Below are positions 1 to 12,697 of a stretch of 64,000 nucleotides of DNA, in pieces; position 1 is the stretch's first letter, and every line of letters begins with the position of its first letter. The DNA is from Glossina fuscipes (taxonomy: Eukaryota > Arthropoda > Insecta > Diptera > Glossinidae), in assembly GCF_014805625.2 (NCBI RefSeq), contig NW_023998464.1:6159709-6223708 (forward strand), read 5' to 3'. The position numbers were made by a program, and so were the translations under genes. The notes under the pieces were generated by a model. That model made no database searches, was not told where the DNA came from, and saw only the letters and a program-made list of their open reading frames with translations.

Positions 1-3000
1 TCGGATTCTCCATACTTTCCTGGTTGCCAGCCCCAAGTGAACTACTTTTCTTCAAGATACATAGGTCTCGGGTATTGCACTGAACATGGTAGACTAGTCT
101 AATGCACTCTACCATGCACTCGCTAGATTACTACCTTCATTGTACTTAAATACCATTCAATATATTTCCTCGGTAGTAACTAGTTTATTGAGTAAGAGCT
201 CTTCTTCCAGCCAACCCCTCCACCATCTCTCAGAAACTCGTCGCCGAGTTAGCAGCCCAAAACCTTAAACTCTTCTTAGCCGGCCGAAGCCGTTGCCCGG
301 GGATCACCGCTGGGAGGTGAGAGTTTCGGCACATCTATGCTTCCCATCAAAGCATAGTTCATCTCCGCCATAAGGCAGTTGGAAGTGAAATTGAATAGCA
401 TTAAAGTGAACTTATTAAACTTACGGGCATGTAGAACGATAACGGTTATCTTACAAAAACCGCCAACAAAATTTGCCACCAAAATTTGCCAAAAACCGTG
501 ATTCGTGTGACTTTTTCATACGTTATTTCACAATTACACTCCTGTCCTCGTTATTGGAAGGAGAACAACGAATTCATGTTATCTAAACGTTTTTGAAATA
601 CATTTTTTCAATTTCAATGACGATTTTACTTTGCACCGATGGTGTTCAATCCACTCCTCGCAATAAATTTTCTGAATAGCGAGCTGCAGGCACGGTGTGC
701 ACTCAGATTATTTGTGCGAACGGAATGTTAATGAGTCAACGAATTCTACAATTTTTGTGAGCTCGAATTTCTTCAACTGACCGGAACGGCATCACATCAA
801 AGGCTACCAATGTTACAAAGAGAAAAATTAAACTTGATATTTTACATTCGGCAAATCTTAACCGAACTCAAGCTACATTCATTCGATTCAATTGAGATTA
901 TGCTCGTGGCAGCAACATGTGTGTTTGCGCCAAATTTCCTTTTACAAGTGAAATATGAATGCATTGAAAATTCTATTCAAGGCCATCTCTTTTTTTTGCC
1001 TATTGCGGGCACACCTTCAATCAAGTGCAATCTAGAAAAGCTTGCTTCGATTTGGGTGAACGTTCAATTTTTCAATTCAAAGTTTTACACCTCTTGCGAA
1101 TTTCCAAAAGGTAGTCATTCTTTAAATCATGCCCGTGTAAAAGTTTATAATTTGGCATTGAAATGTCTTGACGTCAAAAATTGTGCAGGAATTTGATTTT
1201 AATTTGTTGTCTTCATTTCTGAAACAGAGTTAAGCGTAGTTTTGTAAATTCTTTTGGTTTTCTATTTTCCATGTAGTCATTGACCTGAATATTTTGATTT
1301 GTTTGTAACAATTTGTGCCCGCACATTTTTTACCGCAACTATGTTGCAAAAATTTATCGAAGAATAAAACTAAAAATCTTTCGTTCGTAGTCTAATAACG
1401 AAGCCATATGAAAGTACTTTAAATTTCTTATAGCGCTTGCAACGTTCAAAAGAGAGATGCAGCGTAAACAACATATGTCCTAGTTAACAGCAAATATTTT
1501 ATGGTAGGAATTCAAACGATTTTAATACATGTCTTTCTTATGTCTGCATGACTCATACGCAGCATTTGCTCACACACTCTTCCCCCTCAATAAGTTGCGG
1601 TTCAATGCGGAATATATGGCGTTGGGTATACAAAATTCGTCCTCAGGCAAATTTAATTTTCTATTTGTTTGTTTGTTTGTTTTTTTTTTTAGATTCTGTT
1701 TTCCCTTTATTATTATTACTTTTTTTTTTTTTGGTTCGCAAAAAGCATTTGTCAAGCCATCACCGTAATTTATCATTTCAAAGGCAAACTAACATAATCG
1801 AAATGAAAAACTTTGATGACATTTCTAGAAATAATTTGTTTAAAAGTATATGGAGAAGAGCGGGGCTACGTATGGATTTATGTCTGTCTGTAACATTGAC
1901 TGTTTATTTTCGATTATAGTAATTGATTGAAAGATTTTTCATTTTTTGTTTTCTCAATTTGAATCCTTTTTTGTTATTATTTATGATCGTACGTCGATTG
2001 AATGCTTCGATTTATGGTTTCCGTGTAAAAAGAGAAAAATAAAAAATAAAATGAAAAGAGGGGTAAATATAAAGACCTAGGAAAAATCATAATAAAGTAG
2101 AAAATTGGATACAATTTTATTGTTTTGTTTGTAATTAAGTGTAATGCAAACGTCGATTACTGTCGCTACTTAAATTTTAATTAATTTCTGACTTTAATAA
2201 ACAAATTTTTTAATAAAGACGGGTAATGACCTGGACAAGCGTCAGTAGTTTTCATTTGAAGTATCGTCAATTAAAGAAAATACCAAGTGAAGGGAATAAA
2301 CAAAATTTGGCTGTTGACAGCAAAACAGCGCCTACCTAGTGTTTCATAGAGAGAACACCACATAATGTTCATCGCATGTAGACTAGCACATCGGACACTT
2401 TTTCACTATTAAACCTAAACCCTCGTGTTAAACGTTCATGTTCGCATGGGTAACTTTGCAGAGAAATAGTCTTGTAATGTGCCTCCTGCAGAACATTTCG
2501 CCACTAGTAAGAATAAGTATATGTCAAACATATCGAGAATACAAACTACGATAGATTGCTCCTATAAGGTTCAAAAATGATCAATGCCGCGTCGAGTGTT
2601 CAAATTGAAATCGTGTTATAAACTATGTCGAATAAGACGCGTTGAATATAAGATCTATTAGGTACACATTGCGCTTACAAAGGGTACACATAAAAAACTT
2701 CGTTTATGAATCATCGAATCGTTTGCATTATAAGGGCTAATCCTCTCACACTAAACTAATTTCGTACTGAGTACAATTTTCTATTAACCATCTTTGAAAA
2801 GTGAAAACTAGCTCTGACCTACGAAAATTCTAATTCGGACGAAATTCTTGTACAGTTACAAAGTCAATGACCCACACGGGGATTTTCTAATGCTAAGAAT
2901 GCCAACTACATGCAGGTTCTCTTCCATGCTAAAGATATGCCAATGGTGCGGAGCTGAATATAAATTTCACTAGCAAAGGGGCGAAACAGAACAACAAGTT

Positions 3001-5620
3001 CCATTAAGCGAAGTCCGTGAAGATGTAATATATTTTTTAAAAAACTATTGTAAATTATTGAGAGTATAACGTAGACTGGTTGGTTTTATTTTGTTTTTTT
3101 TGTGGTCACAACAACATTGAATAAATCGATTACAAAAACATTGGCCGTCGCAGACTATTAATTTTTCCCGCCTGTCGATATATCGCCATAAAAAACGGGG
3201 CACCTTGAGCACAAACAAATCGTCTATTGAAACACGAATTGTTCATAAGAACAACTATACGCTGCTGATAACAGCGGGCAAGATAGGATATTCCAGGTTA
3301 GAACTGCAAACATTTCCTGAGGGATCACGCTTAGCTCAAGTTAGCTGAATTACTTCACATCGAAAAATCATGATATCATAATATCACGTTCATTTTTTGT
3401 CACAATTAAATCCATTGTTCTCGGTAGTGTTCCTTAGTGACGATTTCATTTGGTTGCAAGAAACTAAAATAAACTACGCTGAGCTGACGGCTCGAACGGG
3501 GCCGTCACAGGTGTTTAGCTTTATCGTCGATATTATTGGTTCCCATCATGGTCATTTAGACTTCAGATATCGGAGCCGATTCACTATCAAATGCGTCTTT
3601 TTGGCATAGAAAACTGCATTTATTCAAAGCTCCGTGAAGATATATTATGTGCGTTTTAATGCGATAATTTATGAATGCAGCGCAAAAATAAAAGAAGCAT
3701 TTTGTGAATTTTTGATTATCGTTTGAATCCCTTTCTAACAATGTTTAGCTTGTATTAAATAGTTTTTAGAAAAGTCTCTTTGTTTTGCTTTTGTAACATA
3801 TACAGCGTTTTTTTCGGCAAAATCCAAATCGAGAACTTTTCGAGTTTTATGGAAATAAAAAAATATCTTGTTTCCCTTTCCGTGTGATGTAAAAATAAAT
3901 TAAGTGTGCAGCTAAAATGTGGTTCAAAGCCATACGTCAATCAAGACTCATAACAAACAGACATAACCACTAGATGTCAAGCATGGCAAACAACAATAAT
4001 TAGAACCAAACTAAAGGCTAAGAAACTAGCTTGAGTGATTACTTTGAAAGCGTGCGAACGTCATAAGCCACTCTTGACTACTCAACTATTCACACCGTCG
4101 TAGAGATTTGCTAACCTCAAACAGCAAAGGCTATAAAAAAGCACGTATCCAACTTACTCAAAATCATATAAAGGGAAACAAAAGATAGTTATGCCTTTAA
4201 GCAGAGAATGGAAAAAAAGGCAACCAAAAATATCCTAATGTTTTTGCAAAAGAAACATCCTTAGCACAAATGCAGTCCTTAAAAAGCAGTCACATACTAG
4301 ATCATAAATTCTTTATAGAGATTTTTTTATGCAACTAAAAAAAAAAAAAAAAAAACCAAGAACTATCTGGGTTGGGATAAAAAGCCATACACTTATACGT
4401 TTGGCGTAGAACATTAAGCCTACATTGCAGGGATTTCTTATACACATGTGTGCAGCCATTAGCTACACATTAGCATTTAGTAACATGAGAATAAAGTGTT
4501 TGTCTACATTTTTATAACGAAACTGGATCATTTTGACTGTTAATAAATATATGTATGTACGTAGTCGAAAATTTTGCCTTAAGTCTATTTGCATCGCTTT
4601 ATTTTGCTTATGTGGTATAATTTTCCTTTTGCTTTTTCTTACTTTAACAAAATACGACGGCAGACAACTTCTAGGAGAATGCGGGAAATGGTAGAAAAAA
4701 CCAAGCGCACCATGAAATGAGAAATGAAACATTAATAATGGTACGACGGGGACAAAAACATAAGAACACCCACAAGTCTCACTAAAAATGTAAACCAGAT
4801 AAAATATTCTCCTTTAAAAGCAGTATTAAATCAATTTACGAGCAGCTACAATTTATTATCTAAAAAATAAGAAATGAATAAAAACACCGAAAAACGATTA
4901 TAACGAAGGTTAATGAATCTTTGCTTTTCAATAAACTTCATTAATTCCTACATAATCGTCACATGGGTGATGAAAAGAACGAAAACCTTTCAATTGGCCA
5001 ATGAAATACATAGTTAATTGCAAGGAAAGGTTTTTTTTAAAGCAACTACACTCATTTCTCTTGAAATCGTTAAGCAAAGTCAATTTTCCTAATTAATAAT
5101 CAACCTTGAAATTCAATTTTATTTCACTGCTCATATGAAATCAATAATTTGCAATGCAAACTTTAAGCATTGTCGTACAGTTTAGGCACTGAGTGAAAAG
5201 AGAACAATTTATCGAAATTTCCCTTTTCCTTTTAGAAGTATTTGTAGGAATACATTTTTGTTTATGAACATTTTTAACTACTTGTTTTTCTTACTTTTAT
5301 TAAAGAACAGAAAAAGAAACGAAAAACTGTAAATTCTGTAATTCTCTGAAAAGGCAAGGAGAGAACACAAGTTTTTAATGAAAATTGAAACCTTTCTCGG
5401 TAAAAAGCACCCAACAACCAATCAACTTTAACAAATGTTTTTGCCAATTAGAAATCAACTGTAGAAAAATATTTCGATTTATAACTATCAAACTTTAAAA
5501 AGTTCAAGCTAATTTTCTAAGAACAATACCGAAAACCGAAGAACTCGGCACCTTTGATTAAAAGTAATTTGTTTTTGATATAAAAGCATATTGAAAAGGT
5601 TGTTCAAATTTCTGTTGGAA
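1..5620. other. No gene recognised
   Basis: AT-rich sequence with homopolymer runs (for example A17-18 at 4339-4356). Open frames here, such as 810-1196 and 1548-1919, lack domain, splice or codon support. It may be intergenic or a 5' intron of the LRR gene. Confidence 0.6.
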
Positions 5621-5624
5621 AAGA

Positions 5625-5702
5625 ATAAATATTCAATATCCATAATGAATTAAAGATGTCTCAATAAATATTCAATATCCATAATGAATTAAAGATGTCT
5701 CA
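5625..5702. repeat. Perfect 39-bp tandem duplication
   Basis: The unit starting ATAAATATTCAATATCC and ending AAGATGTCTCA is present twice, at 5625-5663 and 5664-5702, without a mismatch. Confidence 0.85.
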
Positions 5703-5950
5703 TATTTTTAACATTAGACTATAGACATTCGTAAGCAATTTCTTATATGCATATAAAAAAATTGATAAAACGTAAAGTAACGTGGAGAAAAATTAAATGA
5801 CAAAGAAAGATATTTTTCGTAGAATTTCTTCATCTCAACGACGTCTCGATAAATAAGGTAAACGCAAAATGGTATAGATTTCTATTATCTCTAACGAAAA
5901 AGCAAAGAAGTAAAGATAAGATAAGAAACGAAGATAAAGAATACTGTGGT

Positions 5951-6134
5951 AAGAAAAGGGAACAAAAAAGAGGAGGAAGAGATATGAAGTGAATAGGAAA
6001 AAAGAGGAGAATAACAAGAGAGAAGAATAGAATAGAAGAGAAGGGAGAAAAGAGAAGAGAAGAAAAGAAAACAAAAGAAAAGAAAAGAAGAGAAGATAAG
6101 AGAAGAGAAGAGAAGAGAAAAGAAAGGAAGAGGA
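5951..6134 (+). repeat. Polypurine tract (GA-rich on + strand)
   Basis: About 180 bases are almost entirely A and G, built from irregular AAGAG and AAAGAA units. Open frames on the opposite strand are only its serine/leucine/phenylalanine translation. Confidence 0.8.
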
Positions 6135-6879
6135 TTCCATAATGCGGCTGTCAAATATGTCGAAAGGAATCCTTTTTATGTTGAAGTAGGTATTGTGAGG
6201 ATTCGTAAAAAAATCAAAGCACGTACACATGCATTACATTTACAGGATGGGATTTTCATGATAATTACCCTTGCCTTTACCCTTGCTCTGGGACCTTGCA
6301 CCTACACAAAAAAGGTACAATAAAAACTCCATTTATTAAGTCCTTTTTTTTTGATCGAATATCTTTGTCTCCCTTGACTAAAAAATTTATGTACGTAACT
6401 GCTTTTCAGGAGCAAGCTCAAGTTATAATAGGTCTAATGGCTGGATGGAAAATAGATTTAAACTTGATAAATAATGAATGTGAGAATCATCTCTTACTCT
6501 ATTATAAAATGCCCAAAATGAATTGGCTCAATTCCCATAACCCTTCTTCTTGCCTGCATTTGAAAAAAAAATTCGTATTAAGCAGCATTTAGAGCAGTTA
6601 CTTTCAAAGCAGCCAATGCAGCCATGCATATGAAACAAGTAAGAAAATTATATTCGGTCGCGATCGAATCTTTCATACTCGTCAGCGTCATCATAAAAAA
6701 GACAAAACAACTAAAAGCTAAATTTTCATATTCTATAATATGGAGCGGTGCGGCCGATTTTTTCTATTTTCAAAACAAAAGTTCTTGCTTGGCTTGTTGT
6801 GACACTCTCAAATTCTTTCTTAAGTTTGTGGGCGATTCGTTAACGGACGAATGCTTACCAGAAATACTATAAAGTTTAG

Positions 6880-7390
6880 CCAACAGACAGACCGAGAGAA
6901 GAATAGGCGGACATGTTTACATGCAATCCAAATTTAAAATTGGCCAAGAATTTATATACCTTACGATGTCTTTGAAGCTTATTTCTGCGCTTTATAATGC
7001 TATCGTTAAAAAAATTAAATTTTGATACACTTTAATACTGGCTAAGCGTGGTCAAAATTTTCCATTTTTGTAAACAAATGCTACGGCATCGCCCATAGCA
7101 TATCTGTTAAAATTCTTTTAATATTTATTTGTTATAGTTTATTCCTTTCGGAAAACAGAGGCGTTCTCAGCTTACGTGATACTGAATGCGTGTCCTTCGA
7201 CCGATTTGTCCGGTTTTCAATATTACCGGACAACCGGATAGACCGGCATGCTTGAATCGATTCAGAATTTGATGCCGCTCAAGAACATATATACTTTATG
7301 AGGTTTCTGAATCTTCCTTCTGGGCACTGCAAACGTTTTGACAAAATCAATGTATCTCTCATGATTAAGTGATGGGTATAATGAGAAAAT
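6880..7390 (-). repeat. Dispersed non-coding repeat family R1, copy a
   Basis: Reverse-complement copy of the repeat seen at 11270-12040 and 34548-35465. It carries the CCCAGAAGGAAG block, CATAAAGTATATA, ATCAAATTCTGAATCGATT and CATGCCGGTCTATCCG. Further down it has TATATAAATTCTTGGCC and CATGTCCGCC. It has no coding potential. Confidence 0.6.
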
Positions 7391-9919
7391 AATTGAAAAT
7401 CCTGGGAAAAAACATTTCCTACAAAATGATCATAGTTGCGTCACGTATTCAAAAACCCGTAAAAAGCATACGTGTATATATATATAAATATATATACATG
7501 AAGCTATGAAGCTAATCGCCGGCTTTATTAAAGTTAAGCCAAAACACTTCATGTTCACATTGAACTTTTCTTACTCAGCATCATCTGGTGTCGATTTACC
7601 TGAAAAATAGAAGTAAGAACAAAAATTGAGCAGTGGAATTTCTAATTGAGTGTAACGTTGACTTGTAATTTTTATCGTTTTAGATGATTCCTTAAGCATC
7701 TAAGAATGGCATACAAAATTTTTCATATATTTGCTTTTATGTAGAGTGTAATTTTTTATGGGGTTCAAAGATTCTATTGTCCGAGTAAACTATATTTTTC
7801 AAACTTACCGTACACCTAACCTCTGACCGCTTGTCTTCTTGTTTCAACTATAGTTTCATAACAGCATTCTCTAGTGAAAAATGTGGTGTTTCATGCTCAT
7901 AAGGAAGCATTGTCTTTTAATGTCCTTTACACATTTGAAATTAACGAATGTTGAATAATATAAATTTATTTTTTTTTAATTGTTTCGAATGTATGGCTGA
8001 TTCAAAAAGGACATCTTCGAAATTGCGGTATGAAACGTTATAGCTTTACTGTGCGAGTATTCTCGCATAGTCATCGGCAATCGCCTTTTAATAACGTGGT
8101 AGATTTCTGACATTTCTTTCGGTCATTCAACAAGGTCCAATCATTCTATGCCTTTGTCGTAATTATTTTTTGCGTTCAGTCGTGACCAGCTTTAACGTTC
8201 CTTTTGAACTTCCTTTCGCAAACTTCTGTTCGCAGCAACTTGGGCTCCTATTTCCCTATTAGTAAGCGGTTACTTTTAATTTTAGTCTGTGAACATCAGC
8301 GCTTTGATCTGCTTTGTGGATCCAACGATGTGTTTCCGGTTTTGTCACTGTATGAGCTATGAACTTTAGTTATACATCAATGGAATTATTGCTGGAGAAT
8401 TTCAGCCCCCTTTGCCAAAACCCACGAATTGTTTAAAAAACATTTGTTCTTGCTTGCCTATTACTAAATAGCAGAATTTAATTGATAAAAATATTTTAAT
8501 AATATTTTCACACATCCTTATCTCTCCCAACTAAGTGAAACAACCAACACAAATGGCGACAAACATTTTTTTTTTATTCTCAAGTCGACTCGTCAAACAT
8601 AAAATTCGTGCGTTTTCAAGCGTTTTTCCAAGTCATCTCTACGAAAGTATGCATAATAACTTTGCTCGCCTGAAACCTACTTTCTCTTAAAATTATGTCG
8701 AAGATATTCCACCATTATTAAGCCGTAAAATTACTTGTTTCATATATAGTGAAAAATATATATATACATACATTTATATACATATATACATATATACATA
8801 TTCACACGGTCTAGCGAATTTGAATAAACCAGTGTTCTTTTTGTTGTGCAACTGTTATTATTTATGTTAAGGAATTATGCAGAGAGAGAAGAACAAAATA
8901 CTATTAGCAAAATTAAAAAAAAAAAACAGAAATGACACCCGACTTGGGCAAAGCCTCTTGATGTCTACCAAATATGGCATCATATGTAATAGAATGTCGT
9001 TCGAGGGAAGTGAATTTAAAATGTTTCGATTACTGAAATGTAGTTTACCCACGCACAGATCTACGCACTGCTACATGAAGCCATTGTATATCAGTGAAAA
9101 AAATGTTAGTTTTTTAGGTATGTAAAAGTTAAGACTCTGGGCAATAAGAACCATTTCACCCTAAGTATTATGTTGATCAACTGACTTTACGTACTCATTT
9201 CCTTTTTTATTGATGTGAGGAAAGGCAGTAAGCAACATATTTAACGGTTAAGAGACTTGCAGGAAAATTCAAAGTTAAAAAAGTATAATTAAGTAGATAT
9301 TATACCTTAAGTCAATTAGCGCAATTTTATATCTTACGTATATTGTAACGTAGACCCCTTTTGTGATTTTACGTTTTTATTCAACTCCTTTTGAACTTAA
9401 ATTCATAGCACTAAATTGCGACTTTCAGCATAGTATGGATTTTATTTACAAAACTTAAGAGATCTATTTACTAACTATTTAGAAGAACTCATATATACAA
9501 CGCTTTGTCCGTTCGAAAATTGCAATTGAACTCTCCTGAGTCAACTAACTTGGTTTCTGGCAGACATTCTGCTTACATACCCTTTTACAAGCAAACCACC
9601 ATTTCTTAAATTCATTGCAAACATTTTGTGTGGATCGCTTTCAACGCTAAATTCGCGATAACTGTTCTTGAAATAATCTCTTCGCGAGTCGCGAGTCGCG
9701 ATCTGCAAAACGCATGTGAAACGTGACAATTATATCTTTTGTTTTGCCTCTCTTTGGAATTTTGTTTTTTGGAAAGCCGCGTAGTTTCCATCAAAGCTCG
9801 AATCATTAAATTTGCGATTTTCATAACAACATAGCAATAAATAATATAAGCCAAAGGCAAAGAGATTTATTTTGCAAGTTTGGATTGTAATCCGATAGGG
9901 GAAACAGCTGGTAGATATG
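7391..9919. other. No gene recognised
   Basis: Non-coding AT-rich DNA with TATATA microsatellites at about 7473 and 8755. Nothing else is supported. Confidence 0.55.
8752..8803. repeat. AT/ACAT microsatellite
   Basis: A mixed ATATAT and ATATATAC run. Confidence 0.6.
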
Positions 9920-9931
9920 TAGCAAAGTATA
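9920..9931. repeat. Target-site duplication of the SINE (left)
   Basis: TAGCAAAGTATA, identical to 10112-10123. Confidence 0.8.
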
Positions 9932-10111
9932 TTATTATTACTATTATTATTATTAATTTCGCCAGAGAAATAAATTCTAAGACTAAACTCTTAAAAGCAC
10001 TAGCATCTAAGGCTATCGGCCTTTATTAAAAACTCTACCGCACTTGAGATTCGAACCCACGACCAATGAGTTGCTAGTCGAGACTCTTGCCTACTCGGCC
10101 ACCCAGGCGGA
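9932..10111 (-). mobile_element. tRNA-derived SINE, full length
   Basis: On the minus strand the head has box A TGGCCGAGTAGG (10090-10101) and box B GGTTCGAATCT (10047-10057), spaced as in a tRNA. A body of about 80 bp with GGCCGATAGCC follows, then an (ATT)n-type tail at 9932-9957. The unit is 180 bp and is flanked by a perfect 12-bp direct repeat, TAGCAAAGTATA, at 9920-9931 and 10112-10123. It would be transcribed by RNA polymerase III and moved by a LINE. The head resembles a serine/leucine-type tRNA. It is not a tRNA gene, because it lacks a foldable acceptor stem and carries a body and tail. Confidence 0.8.
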
Positions 10112-10123
10112 TAGCAAAGTATA
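10112..10123. repeat. Target-site duplication of the SINE (right)
   Basis: TAGCAAAGTATA, identical to 9920-9931. Confidence 0.8.
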
Positions 10124-10160
10124 GAGCACAAGACTAGAGTGATGTAATTAAAAAGTGATA

Positions 10161-10165
<5 letters not shown>

Positions 10166-10196
<31 letters not shown>
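10166..10196. repeat. (AT)n microsatellite
   Basis: Uninterrupted alternating AT, just beyond the SINE. Confidence 0.8.
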
Positions 10197-10197
<1 letters not shown>

Positions 10198-10526
10198 GTT
10201 TATAGCATGTGGGATGGAACATTGGAGATAAGTATTTGTGAGTTGCTTAGGGCCATTCTTATCACGTATCCCCATAAGCTAGGAACGTACACATCATGCG
10301 TACCTCAATAATTCAAAAATTCAATGGACGAAAGAATAGATGAAACAATGTGCAAGCGTACGCGAATCTCCTCACTCTCCTATTCACATATCCTCTTCTA
10401 CGTTGTAAAGTACATGTTTTTTATGAGATTATTTGTACGTATTTCTTCTTATTACCGGCAAGTCTGAACTTTTCCGTCCTTCAAATTTCAAAAATCAATT
10501 CTAATAGATCTATTTATGCTTTCAGC

Positions 10527-10770
10527 CGAAGAAGGGGTAAAATATTAATTCTGCCGAAACGTTTTCAACACCCAGATAGAAGTTCCAAAGGCCTCAAAAA
10601 GTGTAAATTTTATTAGACTTTGTCAAATTGAAAACACACCTAAGCATGTCCGCATTTCTGTTTGGTTGTCCGTCCGTTCGCCTACCAATCTGTGCAGAAT
10701 CTGTAGTAAGTATTTCCCCGTTCGCGAGTTTCCACACATAACCTAGAAAAATGGAAAAAATAAGTACATC
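10527..10770 (+). repeat. Dispersed repeat R1, copy b (first unit only)
   Basis: CCGAAGAAGGGG is followed by AACACCCAGATAGAAG, AAGCATGTCCGCATTTCTG and TGTCCGTCCGTTCG. It matches the first unit of copies c and d, then ends. Confidence 0.5.
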
Positions 10771-11269
10771 TTCTCAATAATCTTCTCCTCTTTTGTTCTT
10801 CTTTTCTTAAGGTTTTCTTCATAAAGCATAAAGAAGGTAGGTATAAAAGAATACAATTTTCTTACTAGTTGTGTGCCCCTGTTTTATCTGCGAGAGAATT
10901 CAACATACATTGTTTGGGTTAATTTTCAGAATCTATTAATCAGGTTACAAAAGCTGAAGTTAAGGTGATTACTTAATGAAGCCAAGTTTTCTTTTAGTAG
11001 CAAATACGACGCTGTTGTGATCTTTATAGCATCACCAAACTAAGGATGAAAAAAGAAAAAGGGGCGGGTGAATAGCTGTAAGCGAAAAATACCATCACAA
11101 AATTCTTTTTACCCGACTTCAATAAAAGGCACACTAAGTTTTCTTTTTTTTTTCTACTAACTGTCATTAGTCATACGTATACAAAAATGATGAAAATATA
11201 TTGAAATTATTGGCTTCTAGTGATAAAGACGTGGTTTTATATATTTTTTCAAAAAATTTGATTTTTATA

Positions 11270-12040
11270 ACCGAAGGATGAGGGATATATACATTTCAAA
11301 ACGCCTTTGCAACGCCTAGAAGGAAGTTTCAGAGATCTAAGAAAGTATACATATTCCTGATCAGCATCAAATTCTGAATCAGTTTAAGCATGCTCGTCTG
11401 TATAATGTCTGTTGTAAATATTCTCCTAATCTTTAAAAATGAAGCTATCCGCTCCAAATTTGACGGAAACGTTGGCAGTTGTCACTCGCTGTTTAGTATT
11501 GAAAATGGTTCAAATCGAAGGGGCCACACGCTCAGTACCACGTACATTGAGAACACCTCTTTTGTTCAAAAGGAATAAATTGTTGGTTTTTTGCTCATTA
11601 CTCATAAACTATAGCAGATGAATGCACAAAAAATTTGAACGCATATTCTACGAATGATGCTGTAATACTTATACAAAAATTGAGAAAATTCACTACACCT
11701 ACCCAGTATTATCATGTATCGAAGTTTAATTTTTTTACACTGCCTTCATAGCGCACAAAAACCAGCTTCAAAAACCCCATAAAGTATATAAATTCTCGGC
11801 CGGTTTCAAATTTGGAATGCTACTAAGCATGTGTGTTTGTTCGTCTGCCCAACTGAGCGCTTTACACATGCTCGCGTTAGCGGAAATGGAGATATCATGT
11901 ACAAGTTCGCAAAAAAATTTCAAAGTGAAGTAAAGTTTTCAAAGTCACGCCTAACAAAGACTTTTATTTTGAAAAAGGAAAAAATCGGTCGCGTCACTCC
12001 ATATTATAGAGGATGAAAATGTAGTTTTTTTTACTTTACA
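11270..12040 (+). repeat. Dispersed repeat R1, copy c (two units)
   Basis: It starts CCGAAGGATGAGGG and has AACGCCTAGAAGGAAG, TTTAAGCATGCTCGTCTG, TTTTTTGCTCATTACTCATA, and then a second unit from CCCCATAAAGTATATAAATTC to a CTCCATATTATAGAG block. It is collinear over some 770 bp with 34548-35465. Its right edge abuts retrotransposon copy E. Confidence 0.7.
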
Positions 12041-12697
12041 CAGACCGATGTTGAGATTAAGTGATAGATATCAGGAGAGATCATTAATGCAGAGAATAAA
12101 TAAAAAGAGCCCTAGGTGGCTGCCTTGGGGTATTACCAGACACGGGAAATTCGTCGGCGGTGATTAAAGTAAATAGAACTCTAAGAGTGTGTAATCTGTT
12201 ATTAAGATAAGAGCTTAGCCACTTTGCTAAGCAAATTTAAAGATCAATAAGTTACGGTTAACTAACTCAAACGTTTTACTAAAATCAATATATACGACAT
12301 CTGTGCAAAAAGCAACAGGAAAAGCCGTGAAAACATGGGAAGTAAATAAATAGAATAAATAGATTAGTAACAGTGGCGATTAGTAACAGTTGCTCTTCGT
12401 GTCAGAAACCAACGCTGGAATGGAGAAGTATAAGATTTGATAGTAAAAGCTAAATATGGTGTAACAATTCGCTCAAACAATTTAGGCAAAACACTCCATT
12501 TAGCAATGCCTCCATGGGTATCTAGTTCCCCATTTGTGAAGTGGAATAAGAAATTTACTCTTTCAACACAAAGGGAAAACATCTGATTTCAAGGACTGAC
12601 ATATTAAAAAGACCTCAAATAATACCATATGGCTTGTCAGAATTTGATTTGAATATACCTGATGGAATACCTTCGGGTCCAGGCCCACAACTGCATT

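Noticed and set aside
810..1196. 128-codon frame
   Set aside because: No domain, no promoter or splice support, and an AT-driven composition like that of the flanks.
1548..1919. 123-codon frame
   Set aside because: It includes a long T-run translated as phenylalanine; no coding evidence.
5835..6230. 131-codon frame on the minus strand
   Set aside because: It is the translation of the polypurine tract (serine, leucine and phenylalanine only).
10040..10111. Possible functional tRNA gene on the minus strand
   Set aside because: Both promoter boxes are present, but no acceptor stem forms, and the unit carries a body, a tail and target duplications, so it is a SINE.
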